From Rhododendron vialii (taxonomy: Eukaryota; Streptophyta; Magnoliopsida; Ericales; Ericaceae), in contig NC_080559.1 of assembly GCF_030253575.1 (NCBI RefSeq), forward strand, positions 35,067,001-35,131,000: a stretch of DNA of 64,000 nt. Reading direction: 5' to 3'. Made by a program: the position numbers and the translations under genes. Each line of letters opens with the position of its first letter. Position 1 is the stretch's first letter. Under the pieces are notes generated by a model. It saw only the letters and a program-made list of their open reading frames with translations, made no database searches and was not told the DNA's origin. This document shows, in pieces, positions 34,431 to 48,189 of this stretch.

Positions 34431-34685
34431 ATCTTAATATAGCTTATTTGGAGGTTCGACAAACCACTGTAAGTACTCCGTTTATTTTTTTTTTTTTGTG
34501 TAATTTGAACTCGACTTAGCGGATACCTCTAACCGAGCCACCAATTCGACTTGAGGTGTAACGAAGCTAGATTGAGCATCAATTGTCTTTTCTTTTATTG
34601 TCTATATAACGTGGTGGTGGCATAACCCCACGGAACTGTTTTGAGAAAAGAGGTGGCGGCATAGCCCCTCTAGCCTGTTTATTTT

Positions 34686-35530
34686 ATGTCTTATCTATCT
34701 AATAGAATGGCGGCAGCAAATTGGGAAACACCCCACAAGACTTTGCGGGATTACCTTTGTCCTAATCAAATCATCACATCACACAAGACTTTGCGGGATT
34801 ATCTTTGTCTCAATCAAATTTTCACACCCCCTTGCATAGCTACTCATGACACCAATGTTTTTAAAAGTCGTATGACCATTACCAATTGGTTTGATCTCAA
34901 GAACCAAATTCAAACTTTTGCTGAAAGAGTAAATGAGTCATTTTATGCATGTTGAGGAAGATATAAGGATTTGCTCATTGCGATCCTGAATCATAGCTAT
35001 GATAATTTCCAAATTGCTAACTATTTTTATGATGGACTTTCTCCAAAAAGTCAACGGTTCTTAGACATGATGTGCGATGGAAATTTTTTTGAAAAAGAAC
35101 CCGCTCAAGTTTTAGATTTCTTTGATCGTTTGGCTACAATTTTGCAATCTAGGGTTTTGTTAAACATTGTCAAGAGTCCAATTCAAATGCTATGGAAGAG
35201 GACATTGACCCGCTTATCTCTGTTGATGATGTTAGTTTAGATTGTGACAGCTCCTTAGAGTCTGAATGGATTGATGTGCCAGATGTTGAGCCTGATGTCC
35301 AGTGTTCTCCCCCTGTGGATCCCTCTCTGTGTGACGATCCGAGGGAGAAATTTCTCATTGTTGAGAAAACAAATGTGGAAGTAGACTTTTTGTATGCTCT
35401 ACTGAATGAGCAGGATGGAAAGAATGTGTTTAGACCTGAGCGTTTGTCTCCTTCCTTTGAGGAGATACATTCCATTGAAATTTTGAACCATCCAATACTC
35501 TCGGCACTAGTTCCATTCGACCGTTGTTTT
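34686..35530 (+). pseudogene. Degenerate Athila-like gag region
   Basis: Translation from 34686 gives the start of a gag polyprotein (LRDYLCPNQI and its near-copy LRDYLCLNQI from a short tandem duplication). A TGA follows ESFYAC at about 34952, and beyond it comes the conserved Retrotrans_gag stretch RYKDLLIAIL, YFYDGLSPKSQRFLDMM, CDGNFFEKEPAQVLDFFDRLA. Past 35160 the frame shifts into acidic sequence (EWIDVPDVEPDVQC...). There is no protease, reverse transcriptase or integrase; the element is cut off near 35530, where a foldback element begins. It is non-functional. Confidence 0.7.
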
Positions 35531-35531
35531 C

Positions 35532-35693
35532 TACCGCTCCATTATGGGGCTAACTCCGGACCCCACTAAATACAGAAAAACACTCATAAATTTTAAAATA
35601 TTTACACGGCCCCATACAAAAATATTTTAAAATTTATGAGTGTTTTTCTTTATTTGTGGGGTCCGAAGTTAGCCCCACAGTGGAGCGGTGGAA
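35532..35693. mobile_element. Foldback MITE (about 160 bp)
   Basis: The arms are TACCGCTCCATTATGGGGCT and, on the other side, AGCCCCACAGTGGAGCGGTG. Inside, AAAACACTCATAAATTTTAA pairs with TTAAAATTTATGAGTGTTTT. The loop is near 35610. It marks the 3' break of the Athila remnant. Confidence 0.7.
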
Positions 35694-38600
35694 ATAGCGA
35701 TTGCATGCGAGATGTTCTCCCTGCACTAGGGTTTCCCTACTCTCTCTCTCTCTTCAGTACACAGCGAGGAATTGGGCCTATTTAATGAGCTTTGGAGGAA
35801 TCAATAATTCTGCCGAGCCTATAGAAAGAAAGTGGGCCGTTTAATTGCAGAGGTAAGGACTAAATGGGCTTCTGTAAACAGACTTAGCACATGATAGAAG
35901 GTCACAAGATCGCTGTAAATCTCTGACGCTTTTCAAAATTATTCAGTGTGGTGGGTGCATGGATGCTTCTTTTCCCCTTAAGCGCTACTCCAGTAATTTC
36001 CATTACAAACAAATACAATGAAGAAAGAAGAACAAGAACAAGCAGGACTACAGCCAGAGAAAAAAATCAAGAAGAAGATGAGTGACGTTCATATTGGGGT
36101 ATATTATATTTTTTGTGGGGTTTTCCATGTTGAATACATGTATTTGGTTTTGAAAAGTTCATTTATCGACTTTTTATTTGATTTTCGTTTACAATTATTA
36201 AGAGTCTCGCTTTCGAAGATCGTCTTAGGCCTCCAAAATTTCAGAGCCAGCCTAGTCCGACCATCATTTTGCCAATTTGATGTCTCAACTGGGTGCATCA
36301 TTGTGGCCAAACCTTCACCAGTTGTCAACGTGGTCGTAATAATATTCTTTAATCCGTCTTTTATGGGATAGGAAGATGAGGTATTGCTATTCCTTGCTAC
36401 AGAATAAAAATGTCTGCTTGAATTATAGATTTGCAGACAAATTTAGTCAGTGCTGGAAAATTTAAATACATATGGACTTTAACTTTTTTTTTTTCTTTTC
36501 TGTTATATCATTTTCGAATCTTTGATAAGTACGTTTATCTTTGGATTTTATAATTTCCTTCGCAAATCTGCAATTTTAACAGGGTCTTAAACCACATACA
36601 GAGAGAATTTAATTTGTTATTTGTTATGAGACATGTATATATCTACTACTTGTGCACGTTGTTGTCAAATCTAAAAAGATACTCCAATGGAAGATTTTGA
36701 GAATTATTATTATGAAAATGATGATATATTGATATGGGGATGATTTTAGGAGTTAGAATGTTGCGTTATGCATTCACTTTTTTAAAGCAAATGTAGCAAA
36801 TGGCATTTTGCCAACAGCACAAGATGGGCTAAACTACAACAAATACGTCTATGTTCAAATGCCTTCACCACCTTTTTTGGATTAGACCTTAATTGATGCA
36901 ATCCATTATCGTGTTAAAAGTGACATTCGAAGTAGTGGGATGATCGGATAAAAAAAAGTAGTAGTGGGATGATAATCCACCTTTTAAATATTTATTTTTT
37001 GCTTTACGAGATAGATCATTTTTTCACAATACATGATCACCTTTAATTAAAAAAAATAAGTACGCACTTATCTTTCTTAACGGAACGGGGCCTTAGTCTA
37101 GATATTTTTTTTGAGATTTACGAAAATACTGTGGAAACTTTATATCCATCTCAAAACCAATTGGCAATGAGTGGAGAGGTTTCAAATGTTATTAAGTGAT
37201 CATCCATTCTACTTTCAAGCAAGATGTGATTATATTTCCTTAACATATACCCGAGACATGATGTCATTTAACAGACTTATGTGATCAACTAAGGGGTTTG
37301 GCCGAATTCTAAGAAAGGCAAACATTAATTCAAACCTTGGAGCCACCGGAGGGTTTGTCCGGTCCTTAATTTCAAGGTTCCGAAATTAGTTGAGGTGCAC
37401 ACAAGCTTTCACGAACATTCGGTTATCATAAAATAAAATAAAAAGAAGGGTCTTATATGGTCTTAAAAAATGTACAGTGAATCATATACTACTATATATT
37501 ATGCGCATTATTCGTCGTATGTAGTAGATGAGCTCCAGTACGAAAAGGGGAAAAAGGCGATGTAACTAGTTGCTACATTAATGGATCATAATTCATTAGA
37601 TCATGAGCCATGTCGCCATCAATTTAGAAGAAAAAGACTCTGAACAAGAGATAAAAGGTGAACATGTGAGCTCGCATCTAGTCTTAAATTCAATGAAATC
37701 TAGCTTCACTTATTGAAACTCTTACACTATCTATGAATAGGATTATGAATATAATTGGTTATTACTATTACGATAACTATTTTCTATTTAATGTACGTTT
37801 TGTTTTGGGAAGGGAGTGAAAGTGAGGGGATGGGGGGCTTGAGAATGTGGAGGCACGGGTGGTGTGTGTGGTGGGTGCCTTTTGCTTTTTCAAATCCCAA
37901 TGGCTATATGGCTTTTTTTTATATTTCAAAGCGTTTCGATCAACTTACGCGTATTTCTATAAATTACGGAAATCAATCACACCGCTCACTTGTAAGATAG
38001 AATTGTAATTAAAATCAGAACAAAATTTTATATGGACCAACCATAAAAAAAAATTATATAAAAAATTTCGAACTTGAGATCAAAGCCAACTCCTTAGAAG
38101 TAATGGGTTTAAAGTTTAATGGCTTGTTTGCCACCACAATATTTTTATGAGGTGAAAGGGCAAGCAGCCAAGGTGGAAGGATCAATTCCACCGCATGGAA
38201 GAAGGAATAAACGCACCCCAACAAAGATTTCCTTTCTCTGCGTATCTTATAGCTCGATTTACACCTTATCTTATACCATATATATATACCAATATTTTAT
38301 GAGACAAAAGCCTTAATCTTGTCTCTTTGTCCTAACCCTTCTCATTATTATTGTCTTCACATACTTTAGTACTGAATTCAAAATTTTTCTTGCCTTGGGT
38401 TACTCGTCTTCGGGAAAAATATAGAACAAAAATGTAGTAATAAAAAGTGCACATAACCAGGGACTTACGTGGTTCCTTTTGGCGAGGAGAATTTTAAAAA
38501 AAAAAAAGATAAGATAGAAGGAGCGGCGGAGGAAGCAAAAGCAAAAGAAATAGGAAAAGGTTGAGGTAGTGCTTAATTTTTGTGTTTCTTAATTTTGGTG

Positions 38601-38714
38601 CAAATTGATTAATAATAAATAAAATCAGTATACTTTTTTACTGTTTAGTTTCACAGTATAACTCAATCATTAGTATTCTTTTAGAAATTTAAAAATGTTC
38701 CTTTTTTTTTTTTT
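35694..38714. other. Spacer with weak repeat remains
   Basis: No gene is supported. 36500-36690 (for example TTAATTTGTTATTTGTTATG and GCACGTTGTTGTCAAATCTA) resembles parts of the 47.9-56.5 kb duplication, near 51.25 and 55.93 kb. CTTAACGGAACGGGGCCTTA near 37077-37096 looks like one end of a GGCCCCGTTCC-type MITE. The open frame at 36018-36371 lacks recognisable motifs. Confidence 0.45.
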
Positions 38715-39301
38715 GCAAATTTTCGTAGTCGTCCCTCTAGTTTTACGGTTGTCTCAATTTCGTCCCTCTAGTTTCAATTGTCTCAATTTCGTCCCTCTAG
38801 TTTGTTTTACGTTCCAAATGGTAAAATCGTTAACACCGTTAATGAAACTAACGGAAAAAATATGATTAAAAAATTAAGTGCTCCAATTTTCAATCCAGTT
38901 GAACCGGTGCAAAAATCTTATTTTTCTGATCATTTTATCTTAAATGGTCATAATAGATTTTTGGCTCTAAGGCCTTTCAATGAGCACCCTAAGAGAGCCC
39001 AAAAACTAAATAACGAGTCTTCGGGTGCTCGTTGAAAGGTCTTAGAGCCAAAAATTTATTACGACCGTCTAGGATAAAATGATAAAATAAAAAAAAAGAT
39101 CTTCGCATCGATTCAATTGGATTGAAAATTGGAACACATATTTTTTTAATCATACTTTTTCCGTTAGTTTTATTAACGGTGTTAACGATTTTACCAATTT
39201 GGAACGTAAAATAAACTACAGGGACGAAATTGAGACAATTGAAACTAGAGGGACGAAATTGAAACAACTATAAAACTAAAGGGACGACTACGAAAATTTG
39301 C
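38715..39301. mobile_element. Long foldback element (587 bp)
   Basis: Two arms of about 290 bp pair almost end to end. GCAAATTTTCGTAGTCGTCC at 38715 pairs with GGACGACTACGAAAATTTGC ending at 39301. Inner paired blocks include TCGTCCCTCTAGTTT, GTTAACACCGTTAAT and TTTTTGGCTCTAAG. The loop is near 39010. The CGTCCCTCTAGTTT phrase is repeated in the left arm. It has no transposase. The poly-T flanks prevent a reliable target-duplication call. Confidence 0.78.
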
Positions 39302-40290
39302 CCCTTTTTTTTTCAAACATTACATTAAACGTTTACCAATACATAGAAATTAATAAATTTGGAAATAATGCCTAAAATTCCTTCCTGGTAATTAAGTTGG
39401 GTTGATAAACAGTCAACAAATTAAGCAAATTTTATTTAAGGTGGAAATATGAGAAAACCCTAACACTGTTATATCGATAATTCTGTTTGGATAATAAAAT
39501 TGTTAGTCTGCTTCATGTGGTCTATTTTGTAAAGTTGATAAACCTAGATGCCAAATCACTACAGCATTACCAAAAAGTTATAATTTCACATGATACAACA
39601 TTAAAAAAAAAATTATAGTTTGGATTTTAACCCAATCGATGTATAGGGATATTACGATTATTGTATTATTTTGCTCATACAAATGCAGACGATTAATTCT
39701 GAGCATTAAATAAAAAGGCTAGAGACAATAAAGAGATTTTCCTAAATTAGCTAATCAAATAGTAGCTCGCGCTCGACAAGGACAATAACAAAGCTCACCA
39801 TTAGAGATGCTATGAGCGGTAATGAGCCTATCAAGACCTACTAATATTGAATGCTGATAAGGAATGCAGCTAATCATGTCAATTTCAAAAGTAATTTTGT
39901 AACACGGCTTTCAGAAAATCTAGTTAGCGGATTTTAAAAAATAATTTTGAAAAAATTTCGAAATTCTTATATTGAGATAGAGCATGAGAAAGATATTTTT
40001 CGTGCTCCAAAAGTGCTATATATAAAGGTTGCATCAAGAACCAAAAAAAAAATTACAGTACTTTATCTTATTTAAATATTAATTTTATGAAAAGAATACT
40101 TTGAACAATTCATGATAAACACTGCACAAGAAAACCAAAAAAAATAAATTTTTGGAATCAGAGTTTGCAAATCAGTTTAGGCGAAGAAATAGTGAAATAA
40201 CAGCGGTAATAACCCAAAGGAAGCTAAAGCCAGAATTTAAGAGCTTGCTCTATTCTGAATTGGTGGTCCGAAACTTTCCAGTACTGCTAT
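39302..40290. other. Spacer, no gene recognised
   Basis: This is AT-rich sequence without supported coding exons or named repeats. Confidence 0.5.
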
Positions 40291-40660
40291 AGGCACGTAT
40301 GCATTCTACATATTATGTACATATGGATTTTGTGGGATCCATTTTGGGTCATGCAAAAATGATTCGAACTACCCATTATTTATAGAATATTTTTTTATGG
40401 AGCCTAATAAAAAATAAGCTCAATCCGATGTACGTAAGGATTTTTTTGGAATGCGTAGGGACTAAACTGAACAGTTAAGTAATATTGCCCTTACAAATGC
40501 AAAAAAAATCATTATCGATATCGGATTGAGCTTTTTTTTTTAGCTGATTTTTTACGAGACTCCATAAAAAATGTTTTAAAAATAATGGGCTGTTCGAATA
40601 ATTTTAGTGGGATCCACAAAATTCATATGTACATAGTATGTACATTCTCATATGTACCCA
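40291..40660. mobile_element. Foldback element (370 bp)
   Basis: Left arm GCATTCTACATATTATGTAC, GATTTTGTGGGATCCA and CAATCCGAT pairs with right arm ATCGGATTG, GTGGGATCCACAAAATTC and GTACATAGTATGTAC. The loop is near 40480. It has no coding capacity. Confidence 0.7.
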
Positions 40661-41360
40661 TAACTTTATTGAAAACTTTGAAGGTGAATGTTTTGTTCTG
40701 GGGAACTTTGTCATTCGGAATTATTAATGCGTTCATAGATTTTTTCATCATTTACCAAATTCTATTTTAAATGAGCCCCACTAGTAAATAATGAGATTAA
40801 TTTTTTAAATGATAGTCGAGATACATATACAAACTAAAAAGAAATAGTATTACGAAAATAACAATGCTACAAACACAATATTAAAACATAACTCCACACA
40901 CAAATGCATTCAAAGCCATTCGATTCACTGATTCACATAGTTATGCCTAATTATTGTATTTTAAATTTGTGTTTGTAAGCTTTTTGTTACGAAAATACTA
41001 GTGCTAATAAAAATACAAAAAAACACAGTACGTACTACGTACCATATGCACAAGCCATAATAATGAGGATTTGAAACAGAGAGAGGCATGCCCCAAGTCC
41101 CCAGTCCAGTCCAGTCCAGTCTTCATATCTTTTAGGCTATCAAAAGGAACAAAAAAATAGACAGCTGAGTGCTTTTTCGCTTCCTTCCTTTCACATCAAA
41201 ATCTCAGAAAAAATCGCCCCCCCACCCCTGCAAATTTGTTTCCCTGAATTGCTTGCCTTCCCCTCCTGGTCTTCCTCTATATGTTTTGGCTACAACAAGA
41301 AATTGTATCAATGGAGGGAGAAACTACTACTTGTATTTGTATGGAGGATTTTGTGTATAT

Positions 41361-41403
<43 letters not shown>

Positions 41404-41649
41404 CAACTTCTGTCACTCTCAAATTCTGCGCTTCCCACCACACCCCCTCACTGACAACTCGTACCATCCTCACCTGATTCGTCCCCTCTCCTCCTTTTTT
41501 TTTTTTTTTTTCTTTTCTCCTCTCTATAATTTCACTGCAGTACACCCCAGCAAAAATAGTGTGAGAAACGAGTAGATAACGTGAGAGAGAGAGACTGTTC
41601 AAAAAAAAACGAGAGAGAGAGAGAGAGAGAGAGTACCAAACCCACACTC
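40661..41649. other. SARK-type kinase upstream region
   Basis: Promoter and 5' untranslated region of the kinase gene. It has GA runs at 41365-41400 and 41583-41632 and a poly-T stretch near 41497. CCAGT is tandemly repeated at 41099-41120. No separate gene is supported; the open frames across the GA run are artefacts. Confidence 0.55.
41365..41400. repeat. GA microsatellite upstream of the kinase gene
   Basis: A GA dinucleotide run about 250 bp before the start codon, probably in the 5' untranslated region. A second, interrupted GA run lies at 41583-41632. Confidence 0.95.
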
Positions 41650-42465
41650 ATGGCGATTGTATGGGTTTTGGTTTGCCTTCTGTTTCTTGCAACTCATTCC
41701 GTCTCATTTGAAGGTCGAAACCCCGAAGGTAACAAGTACTACTAATATTCAACGAAAAACAAACTTCCCCGCTTGTTTAATTGTTTTTTGGCTATTAATC
41801 TTCCTCTCTTTCTTTTTTTTCTTTTTTTTTTTTTGATTTTGGTAGTTGAAACGTTGATTAAACTGAAGAATGGTTTAATCGACCCTCGGGGAGTTTTAAG
41901 CAACTGGGATGAAGACTCCGTAGACCCATGTAGTTGGGCTATGATCACTTGCTCCCCTGATAATCATGTCACTGGACTGTCAGTATTTATTTGCTTCATC
42001 AACATCATTATGTATATTGGGTGTATTTGTAGATTTTGTGCATTTATCTCTTTTTTTCTTGGGTTTAACAGAGGAGCTCCAAGCCAAGGATTATCAGGGA
42101 TATTATCTGGGATGATTGCCAATCTTACAAATCTTCGCCAAGTGTAAGAAATCAGAGCATTTATTTGTGCATCAATCTACATATACATGGGTTACAAAAT
42201 AATGTACTTATTTTCTATGTTTTTCAATCATGAGTTTCTCGCCCTATTTGTTTTTTCTTTTATCTCTCTATCTTCGATTTTAGTGGTCTGACATGGGTTT
42301 TGCGTGTATTGGGGCAGTTTGTTGCAGAACAACAATATCTCCGGCGCAATCCCAGCGGAGATTGGAGCTCTTTCGAACCTTCAGACTTTGGATCTGTCCA
42401 GTAATCAGTTCTCCGGTCACATGCCGGAGTCTCTGGGCCTATTGAATGGTCTTCAGTATCTGTTA

Positions 42466-42506
<41 letters not shown>

Positions 42507-43273
42507 AGAATAGGGGTGATACTGATAGACGAGGCGAGCAGCTGGTTGTTAAAGTTGGGTTTGAAATCTTAACGCGAGCTTTAAAAGATATGTTCAAAGT
42601 TAGCTTGTTTATGGGACAAACCGGTCTCAAACAAACTTTAATCGAGCGGAATACGAGCTCATCCTCGAGTAGCTTTTTTTTTTTTTGCAATCATAAAATG
42701 AATGGACCAAGTAATAACTTGTTTAAACTTGGTTGAAAGCTTAACGATCTTGAAGGGACTTCTAACGAACAAACACGAGTTCAGACTCGAGACTCAAGTT
42801 ACTTGGTTCGGTTATCTCGTAGTGGATAATTAGTACCTTCGATGTGGGTTTTTCTTTTCTCAGTTGATTGCTTATGTTTCTGGTTTTCCTGTATCACTGT
42901 TTGTGTGACTGTGTTGTTTTTTGTCATGTAATGAGTAGGAGATTGAACAACAATAGCTTGTGTGGAGCTATTCCTTTGTCTTTAGCCGAAGTCCCACAAC
43001 TTGCTTTCTTGTGAGTATGGCTTCCCCTGGGTTTTCTCTGCTCTCCGTCTATATCATATTGATCTTGTTTGTTTTTTCCCTCACGTTCTTGAAATTCGAA
43101 ACTATTTTTTCCGTGTTGCTTTTACCAAATCTGAGTTTTTAATATTTTTTTTTCAAGATGTGAATGATTGGTCTTCTGTTTCTGAAAACTCCCTTTGATA
43201 TATCAGGGATTTGTCTTTCAACAATCTCAGTGGACCCGTGCCCAAATTTCCTGCAAGAACATTCAAGTATGGC

Positions 43274-43312
<39 letters not shown>

Positions 43313-46300
43313 TCTTTGTGTTTTTAAAATTTTCAGTATCTGATATTGGTTCTATATACAGTATTGTGGGTAACTCACTGATTTGTGAAAGCCACTCGAC
43401 TGAAGGTTGCTCCGGATCGGCCTTTCCTATTCCTCTCTCATTTTCTTTTGGTTCATCCTCTGGTCTGTCTTTATCCATCTGTTTCTCTCTTAACTTCAAG
43501 CAATTTATACTCTGCTAAACTTTTCTTATACAATTCTTTCAGGAAAACACAACTCCAAGAAACTAGCCACTGCACTTGGGGTTAGCTTAAGCTTTGCCTC
43601 TCTCATCCTCATAGCGGTTGTCTTCATATCTTGGAGGAGAAAGAAATTGACTAAACATTCAATTCTTAACATCACTGGTAAGTTACCGACAATTACCTTT
43701 CAAAAGATAGATTGATATGTAAAATTTAGGTGTCTGTTTAGTAGTACTATTTTTGTTTTGTTCAATTTTTTGTTGTTTTGTTTTGTTTTGTGCATTAGAA
43801 TTGAAAACTGTGAATTGTTTGAAAGCACTGTTGTCTGTTGTTTGAATATAGTTTTCTTTTATGTACGCAAATAGTTTTTAAAAATTCAGAAACATCTTTT
43901 TAGTGGTTCCAGTGGACTATCTTGGGTAAATCTTCCGCTAGATGAGTTTTCGAAAACATTTGTCTAACCTAAGTTGAGTTTCCCAGAAAACGGAACCAAA
44001 AACAAAAACAATGCAAACGGTCTCTTTTTTTCTTCTCAAGTACATAGACCCAATTTCTACATGAACCTTAAACAGGTGTTTAACTTTGTTGTAGACTTGC
44101 AAGAAGAGGGTCTGATGAGCTTAGGAAACCTCAGAAACTTCACATTTAGAGAGCTCCATGTTGCCACAGACTACTTTAGCTCTAAGAACATACTTGGCGC
44201 TGGTGGTTTTGGAAATGTTTACAAGGGAAAGTTGGGGGATGGCACATTGGTGGCCGTGAAACGCTTAAAGGATGTGATTGGAACGGCTGGGGAATCACAA
44301 TTTAGGACTGAATTGGAGATGATTAGCCTTGCGGTCCACCGGAATTTGTTGCGCTTAATTGGATATTGTGCCACCCCAAATGAGAGGCTTCTGGTGTATC
44401 CTTTCATGTCCAATGGCAGTGTGGCCTCAAGGCTTAGAGGTTAGCAACTCTCTTACTTCCTTAAAAAGATGGTCACTCTTAGCCTGCGTTTGGATCATGA
44501 ATTTATGAAGAGAACGGAAAAGGGTGAGGAAGATATTGAATTTGAAGAATCTAAATTTTGACTACCCTATCATGTTTCTTTACCTTCGCAAATTCTTGAT
44601 CCAAACAGAAAATTTCCGTACATTTTTGTCAACAATCACAATTTTTGAGCATGATTCCTCTACTGTTCTCATAGGAGTACTTACTGAACTATGAATTGTG
44701 GTACTTTTATCAGTTTTTAGCTTATTGCTATGGACCACTATGGGCTAAGACCCCAGACGTTTGTATTTCGAGCTTCTATCCCTATAGGTTGGAGCTTGGA
44801 CCATGCTTTACAACTTTAGAAGAATTTGTGGTTGCGGAAATTTATTTGTTTTTGTTCCTACCTAAACTTTTCCCAGGATGCCAATTTCGGGTTGAAGTTG
44901 GAACAAATTTCCTAATTCTGGTACTTCTGATTCGTTTCAAATGGAATACTGAGTATCTGAACTAGCCAACTTGGTCTAGTGGATGAGCTTTGACAGATGG
45001 CAGTGATCTGACTGTTCTCTTTCACATATCTAGCATATTCTTTATCCTCTTTTGACCTGGCGTTCTTACCATAAAGTTTTGCAAATGGAGTCTTGAATTT
45101 TATCTGTTCACTTTTTTGGATTCTTTTCTGCACTTATCCACTGATATGGTTGTGATTAAGATACGAAATGACTGTGGAATTGCAACTCAACCTGTAAAAG
45201 AATTTCAACCGAATTTTACTATAGATTGACCCGATATTTGGTATAGATTCTAAGTTTCTTAGTCTCAATGAAACTTCAAGGCATTTGTTAAAATGTAAGA
45301 GTAAATGGAATTTAACTGTAATCAACCATATTTTGGATTTAAGTTGACTTATCACTTAACAATGGGGCCTGCTTGAGGCACCAAAATTGAATGCAACCAT
45401 TGCATTTGAATGTGGCCACATTGTTTTGCTTTCTAGCTTGCTTCAATAGTATTCAGGGTGTTTTCACTCCATGCAATAGCTTTATTAGTGATTCGTGATG
45501 GGTTTGAAAGACTTTACATGGGATACAGAAGTTTTTTCTAGCATGTTAACAAAACCCACGATATGGTTTTGATTGTGGCAGAAAAACCAGCTCTAGATTG
45601 GAACACTAGAAAGAGAATCGCAATAGGAGCTGCACGAGGTCTTCTCTATCTACACGAGCAATGTGATCCAAAGATAATCCATAGAGATGTGAAGGCAGCT
45701 AACATACTGCTAGATGACTACTATGAAGCCATTGTAGGTGATTTCGGCCTTGCAAAACTCCTTGACCATGCTGATTCCCATGTCACCACAGCTGTCCGTG
45801 GTACTGTAGGACACATTGCACCAGAGTATCTCTCCACGGGACAGTCGTCCGAGAAGACGGATGTTTTTGGATTTGGTATTCTCTTGTTAGAGCTCATCAC
45901 TGGGACGAGAGCTCTTGAATTTGGCAAAACAGTTAATCAAAAAGGAGCAATGCTTGATTGGGTAAGAACACTATCTAATGACTTAATCTTAAACCAAGAG
46001 AGAGATCTTTCATACTTGCATGAGATCATCGCATTGCAGCTTTGACTTGATGTATACTATGCTATTTCCTGTCTTAAATGTTATTGATTCCGCAATCTCA
46101 TGGTGAACCCGTTCAATCTTGGATGCTTCATTTCATTTTTGAATCCAAACAATAGTTATTAAGTTCTTGTCTGATCAAGCATCAATCCGGAATCCCCTTT
46201 GGTATGAAATCATCAAGAATAGAGGAGAAATTATAAACTTGATACTGTACTGCTCAAGACGTTATATTTTCTGATTCGAAATTTGCGCCTCTTTCAGTTT

Positions 46301-46913
46301 CTTCTCATCAACCAAAGAAGCTTAACGGATCCAAAAAAAACAAACAAATAAGCTTAACATGTTCTATTAGGGATCATGAAGGTAGTTGTTATTGGACTGC
46401 TGCAGCTAGTTTCTTTTTTCTATTGCTTTTCTAACGCGTCTTGATCTCTTATATCTATTCATTTCAGTCATGTGACTTGAAGCTTGCGTCTTCAAATTGA
46501 CAAACAAAGCATGCTGTGTTTTTCAGGTGAGGAAAGTGCAGCAAGAAAAGAAATTTGAGCTGCTGGTGGACAGAGAGCTTGGGAGCAACTACGACCGGAT
46601 AGATGTCGGAGAGATGCTGCAAGTGGCTCTACTTTGCACCCAATACTTTCCGGCCCATCGCCCCAAGATGTCCGACTTGGTCCGCATGCTCGAGGGTGAT
46701 GGGCTTGCTGAAAAATGGGCTGCCTCTCACCACCTCACCACTGATCCAACCACAAACTTCTTCCTTTCCAACAAGCACAACAAAGCTCAGTTTTATTCAA
46801 ACCCCGCCGCAAGGCATGATGATGGCGATGATCATGACTCTTCGAGCGCGTTCGGCATGATGAGTGGTGATGAACATGATTTTCATGCCATGGAGCTCTC
46901 TGGTCCTAGATAG
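41650..46913 (+). CDS. SARK: LRR-II receptor-like kinase, SARK/NIK type
   Basis: This encodes a plasma-membrane leucine-rich-repeat receptor kinase of subfamily II (with SERKs and NIKs), closest in memory to Arabidopsis At4g30520 (SARK, senescence) and At2g23950. Exons: 41650-41728, 41846-41978, 42072-42143, 42318-42461, 42939-43010, 43207-43266, 43362-43462, 43543-43677, 44095-44439, 45582-45961 and 46527-46913; phases agree and give 635 residues. Domain order: signal peptide (1-20), N-terminal LRR cap with [10 protein letters not shown], about five LRRs coded by 72/144-bp exons, a Ser/Pro-rich hinge, one membrane helix (about 230-250), then the kinase. Kinase motifs are complete: glycine loop GAGGFG (300-), Lys321, HRDVK with Asp416, DFG with Asp434, [10 protein letters not shown] activation segment. 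The tail ends AMELSGPR, typical of the NIK/SARK group. ATG18b lies downstream, as in Arabidopsis. Confidence 0.95.
42472..42505. repeat. GT microsatellite in kinase intron 4
   Basis: A GT dinucleotide run starts 10 bp after the exon 4 donor. It is intronic and probably polymorphic. Confidence 0.95.
43277..43313. repeat. CT/CA compound microsatellite in kinase intron 6
   Basis: A CT run passes directly into a CA run 10 bp after the donor of the 60-bp exon 6. Introns 4 and 6 both carry dinucleotide repeats right beside their 5' splice sites. Confidence 0.95.
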
Positions 46914-47870
46914 AGGAGGTTGGCTAAATTAAAGATAGAAGAAGAAAGTGGATTCTTTGAAATTCTTTAGCAAAGTCAGTAGTAACTTTGTTCTTGGAAA
47001 AGCAGAAGGAAAAGGGTAAATAGGGCTAACTCTGTCTTTCCCATCTCTTACTTTTGGCAGTTCCCTTTGGGTATGTATATGTTGCTTGTGCCTTAGGCCT
47101 GAGACACTCTTCTTGATTGGATGGGTTCAGTTGAAGTGTGAAACTTAGTCTCCTATATCTGTAGATGAAATTAGTTTGTATCAACTCATGGTGTAAATAC
47201 CCTTGAAGTCCCTCCAATAGCAGGACAAAGGTAGAAGAACCTTTCTTTTTTTAGTAGGATTTGAATTCTGTTGGGGCTGCGTATCTGTATGCCCTTGAGA
47301 TGCGCTTTTACACTTCCGTTCGTGCACACGTACCATTATGTGACTTCGATCCCAACAACACCCTCGAGTTGGGAAAGAATCCATGCCAATGGGGATCCAT
47401 TTACATTATAGGCATGATGGAAGCATAAGCATATTAGCATGAATACAAAAATACAACAAAAGCATACTAGTATCAATGCTTTCCTTCCAGTAATTTTTTG
47501 TCTGTATTTTTTTTTTTTTTTTTGTGGAGTGTACAATGCACACTGGAGGTAGGAGAATGATAAGGTGTGTGTGAAAGAGTGAGAGTGAAACAGAAAGCAA
47601 AAAATTTCAAAAAAAGAAAAAAAAAAACAGAAAGCAAAAGGGGATTCCACATTTTTTGACCAAAAAGTTGGCACCCCCACTGTTTTTGGCCGTCTTTTTT
47701 AGCAACATGGGTAGTGTGAATAAAGCGTGAGCTGTTGATGGTCTTTTTCAAACTTGATGCTTTTGCAGGTTCATGCGCTTGTTGCTCTGTTGCTCTTTTC
47801 ACCTTTTTTTTTTACCCTATCTTTTTTCAAGCTTTATCCAAATTGAAATCTATAATTCTTCCAAATATTT
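46914..47870. other. Kinase 3' flank
   Basis: 3' untranslated region of the kinase and spacer. There are A-rich and T-rich tracts near 47510-47523 and 47600-47630. No gene is supported. The tandem segmental duplication starts at about 47871. Confidence 0.55.
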
Positions 47871-48189
47871 CAAGTTTTTCTTGAAAGTCTGTAGCTAAAA
47901 ATATCGTGCGGAATGCAATGCAATAAGCTGTTTTTGTAACGAGTTTATTTATTTTGGTTGCGTTGTTGACTTTATTTATTTCAGCCCATTTGATAAAATA
48001 AAAAAAACGAGATTAGTTTTTCCTCGATCGGGAAAGTGGGTAGTAACTACAACAGACGAAAAATAGTAGTATTTAATTGAAAGAGTACATGTACAAAACT
48101 ATTAAGGACATATATCATTTAGAAATAAGTTATTTTCACACTCATTTAACCAAACAATTTAAAATTCTATTCAATCTCACCAAAATCTA

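Noticed and set aside
36018-36371. 117-codon plus-strand open frame starting MKKEEQEQ
   Set aside because: It opens with a Lys/Glu-rich start in A-rich DNA, has no recognisable domain, and nothing around it suggests splicing.
44960-45020. tRNA-like GGTCTAGTGGATGAGC in kinase intron 9
   Set aside because: Only a box A-like stretch; no box B or cloverleaf follows.
47336-47802. Minus-strand open frames of about 110 codons downstream of the kinase
   Set aside because: They run through A/T homopolymers in the kinase 3' flank and have no family motif.
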